In this document: one piece after another, positions 44,640 through 45,558 of the stretch | How positions within the stretch are numbered: the first letter of the stretch is position 1 | How the letters are laid out: the number at the start of each line of letters is the position of its first letter | Origin: JAKFYM01 sp964416595 | GTDB lineage: Bacteria; Bdellovibrionota; UBA1018; CAIPTA01 | Assembly: GCA_964416595.1 (NCBI GenBank) | Contig: CAYQES010000024.1 | Span: 1 to 45,558, forward strand | Reading direction: 5' to 3' | DNA: 45,558 bases | Program-made: the position numbers and the translations under genes | Notes under the pieces: model-generated | Databases searched by the model: none | The model's input: only the letters and a program-made list of their open reading frames with translations | Told to the model about the DNA's origin: nothing

Positions 44640-44939
44640 TTATTTTTTGGTCACCATTTCTTCTCTTAGGATGAACTTGGCGACGAGAAAAACTACGAAG
44701 GCAACGATAAGAAAATCTACGAGGCTGCCCACTACTTTGCCATAGAGGATGCCGTTGTAGCTTAGTAGGCGGATGTTATCCACGTTGGCCGCTTTTAGGG
44801 CGGGCTGGAAGAGGAGGGGCATCAGGAGATCGTTGACGAGGCTGCCAATCAGTTCGTTTAGTTTACCGCCAATAATCACAGCGATGGCAAGGCCGATCAC
44901 GCCGTAGTTTTTGAGGAAGGTGAGAAATTCTTTGGCCAT
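44640..44939 (-). CDS. mscL: Short MscL-family mechanosensitive channel
   Basis: 99 residues. The N-terminal helix and TM1 read FLTFLKNYGVIGLAIAVIIGGKLNELIGSLVNDLLMPLLF, the MscL pattern (F-x-x-F-x-x-x-x-x-v-i-d-l-A-v-a-v-i-i-G-x-x-f). The periplasmic loop is short (QPALKAANVDNIRLLSYNGI). TM2 is GSLVDFLIVAFVVFLVAKFIL. The protein stops right after TM2 (REEMVTKK), so the C-terminal cytoplasmic helix bundle of typical 130-150 residue MscL is missing. AAGGAG precedes the start. It should form a pentameric inner-membrane pore that opens on osmotic downshift, but without the bundle gating or stability could differ. It may be a divergent MscL subfamily. Confidence 0.85.
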   Translation of the reverse strand: MAKEFLTFLKNYGVIGLAIAVIIGGKLNELIGSLVNDLLMPLLFQPALKAANVDNIRLLSYNGILYGKVVGSLVDFLIVAFVVFLVAKFILREEMVTKK

Positions 44940-45005
44940 GTGTAGGGCTCCTTTATTGGGAGGTTTATCTCATACTTATTGCAGAAGGATAGAGGGCAAA
45001 CAAAA

Positions 45006-45038
45006 AAGCCCGATAGAGAATGCTACCGGGCTTCTATT
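45006..45038 (-). terminator. Intrinsic terminator after the small secreted protein gene
   Basis: GCCCG (45008-45012) and CGGGC (45027-45031) pair, extended by A-T pairs outside and a short TAG/CTA stem inside. The A-run on the left is a U-run on the minus strand, so it ends the minus-strand transcript whose gene stops at 45057. T-rich sequence on the right makes it usable both ways. Confidence 0.75.
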
Positions 45039-45056
45039 TTTGGAGTGCTTGCGGTT

Positions 45057-45401
45057 TTATTGCAAAGAGCAGGGAAGGTCTAACTTTAGGGCGTTAGGGT
45101 ATTTCTCGCTATTGCAACGGTAAGAAGCATTTCCGGATTGCTCGTCGTAGGAGGGCTTGAAGATGATGCGGCACTCTTGAAGCGAGCCAAACACATATTG
45201 TGGGGGCATGGACTCAAGGATCCCAGACAGCTTGAATTTTTTGTTGAGATCTTCTCCGTTTAGGCTGGCCCATTTTTTGGATAGGTTCACGGTGATGGAG
45301 AGATCGCTGCCGTCTTCGCCGTAGCAGAAATACTCCTCAGCGGAAGCGGTTTGGCTGGCGAGGGCAAGTAGGGTGGCGGTGATCAGGGGGTAAAGTTTCA
45401 T
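45057..45401 (-). CDS. Small secreted protein of unknown function
   Basis: 114 residues. Signal peptide MKLYPLITATLLALASQTASA, cut before EEYFCYG. The mature ~93 residues are beta-rich with four Cys (YFCYG, QECRII, YRCNS, LPCSLQ), probably two disulfides. AAGGA precedes the start. The promoter (TTTACA, 18 bp, TATAAG) contains the shared -10-proximal element. A terminator follows the gene, so it is monocistronic. The protein belongs to the same loose class as those at 39875 and 41204: a short signal peptide, a small Cys-paired beta body and a basic end. No family recognised. Confidence 0.78.
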   Translation of the reverse strand: MKLYPLITATLLALASQTASAEEYFCYGEDGSDLSITVNLSKKWASLNGEDLNKKFKLSGILESMPPQYVFGSLQECRIIFKPSYDEQSGNASYRCNSEKYPNALKLDLPCSLQ

Positions 45402-45434
45402 AAATTTTCCTTTAGTGAGTGGGGGTTTGAGTGG

Positions 45435-45464
45435 CTTATAGCGCGATGCATAATTGACTGTAAA
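45435..45464 (-). promoter_or_regulatory. Sigma-70 type promoter with shared -10-proximal element
   Basis: Minus strand TTTACA (45464-45459), 18-bp spacer, TATAAG (45440-45435). The spacer end reads TGCATCGCGC (with the -10 giving TGCATCGCGCTATAA at 45450-45436), matching the elements at 38659, 39937 and 42683. Confidence 0.6.
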
Positions 45465-45558
45465 GGGCAGTAAATTTGACTTATTTAATACAATTTAACG
45501 CAGCGATTCCTCGCTGGAGCCTGTCTGAGAAGTTAGGGTTGAAGGCGGCGCAACATGA

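Noticed and set aside
1..45558. CRISPR array, insertion sequence, prophage or rRNA
   Set aside because: No regularly spaced repeats, transposase, integrase or structural phage gene, and no rRNA sequence recognised. Repeats found are single hairpins or the pilin duplication.

Overview
The window looks like chromosomal DNA of a Bdellovibrio-like bacterium (Bdellovibrionota, formerly with the deltaproteobacteria). The basis is the pil gene set in the delta-proteobacterial order (pilB-T-C-S-R-D facing pilA-G-H-I), a small histone-fold protein like the Bdellovibrio bacterial histone, and many short secreted proteins plus secreted hydrolases. No taxonomic search could be run, so this is an inference. 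I see no insertion sequence, integrase, phage gene, CRISPR array or rRNA.

Layout. 1-2.0 kb: two co-directional genes, one cut by the window edge, for a receiver-like protein without its phosphoacceptor and a coiled-coil protein. 2.1-6.4 kb: a carboxylesterase, an M16 peptidase pair (one active, one without its zinc site), an Nfu-type Fe-S carrier and a bacterial histone. 6.6-10.1 kb: arginine decarboxylase, a secreted protein of unknown function, and a two-gene nucleotidyltransferase/ribbon-helix-helix module resembling a toxin-antitoxin pair. 10.2-16.3 kb: a shikimate block covering all six steps from DAHP to chorismate (aroB, aroC, a single aroD-aroE-aroA fusion, aroK), then a ubiE/menG methyltransferase. 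16.3-31.3 kb: the type IV pilus locus. The assembly and retraction motors, platform, two-component system and prepilin peptidase read leftward. Two near-identical pilins, a PilGHI-like ABC system and a large membrane glycosyltransferase-like protein read rightward. A sigma-54 promoter in front of the pilins fits control by the adjacent PilS/PilR.

31.3-45.4 kb: mostly exported proteins. These include a polysaccharide deacetylase, an OmpA-type lipoprotein, a clostripain-like protease, a transglutaminase-elicitor-like protein, a serine hydrolase, a trypsin-like lipoprotein, a short MscL-type channel and several small secreted proteins of unknown function. Two tRNA-Pro genes lie in this part.

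Points of most interest: the histone gene; the trifunctional AroD-AroE-AroA protein; the tandem pilins with a 132-bp identical core but 23% divergent 3' ends; the nucleotidyltransferase/RHH pair with a palindrome over a probably leaderless promoter; a -10-proximal element shared by several genes for exported proteins; and perfect 14-15 bp hairpins just beyond stop codons in convergent gaps.
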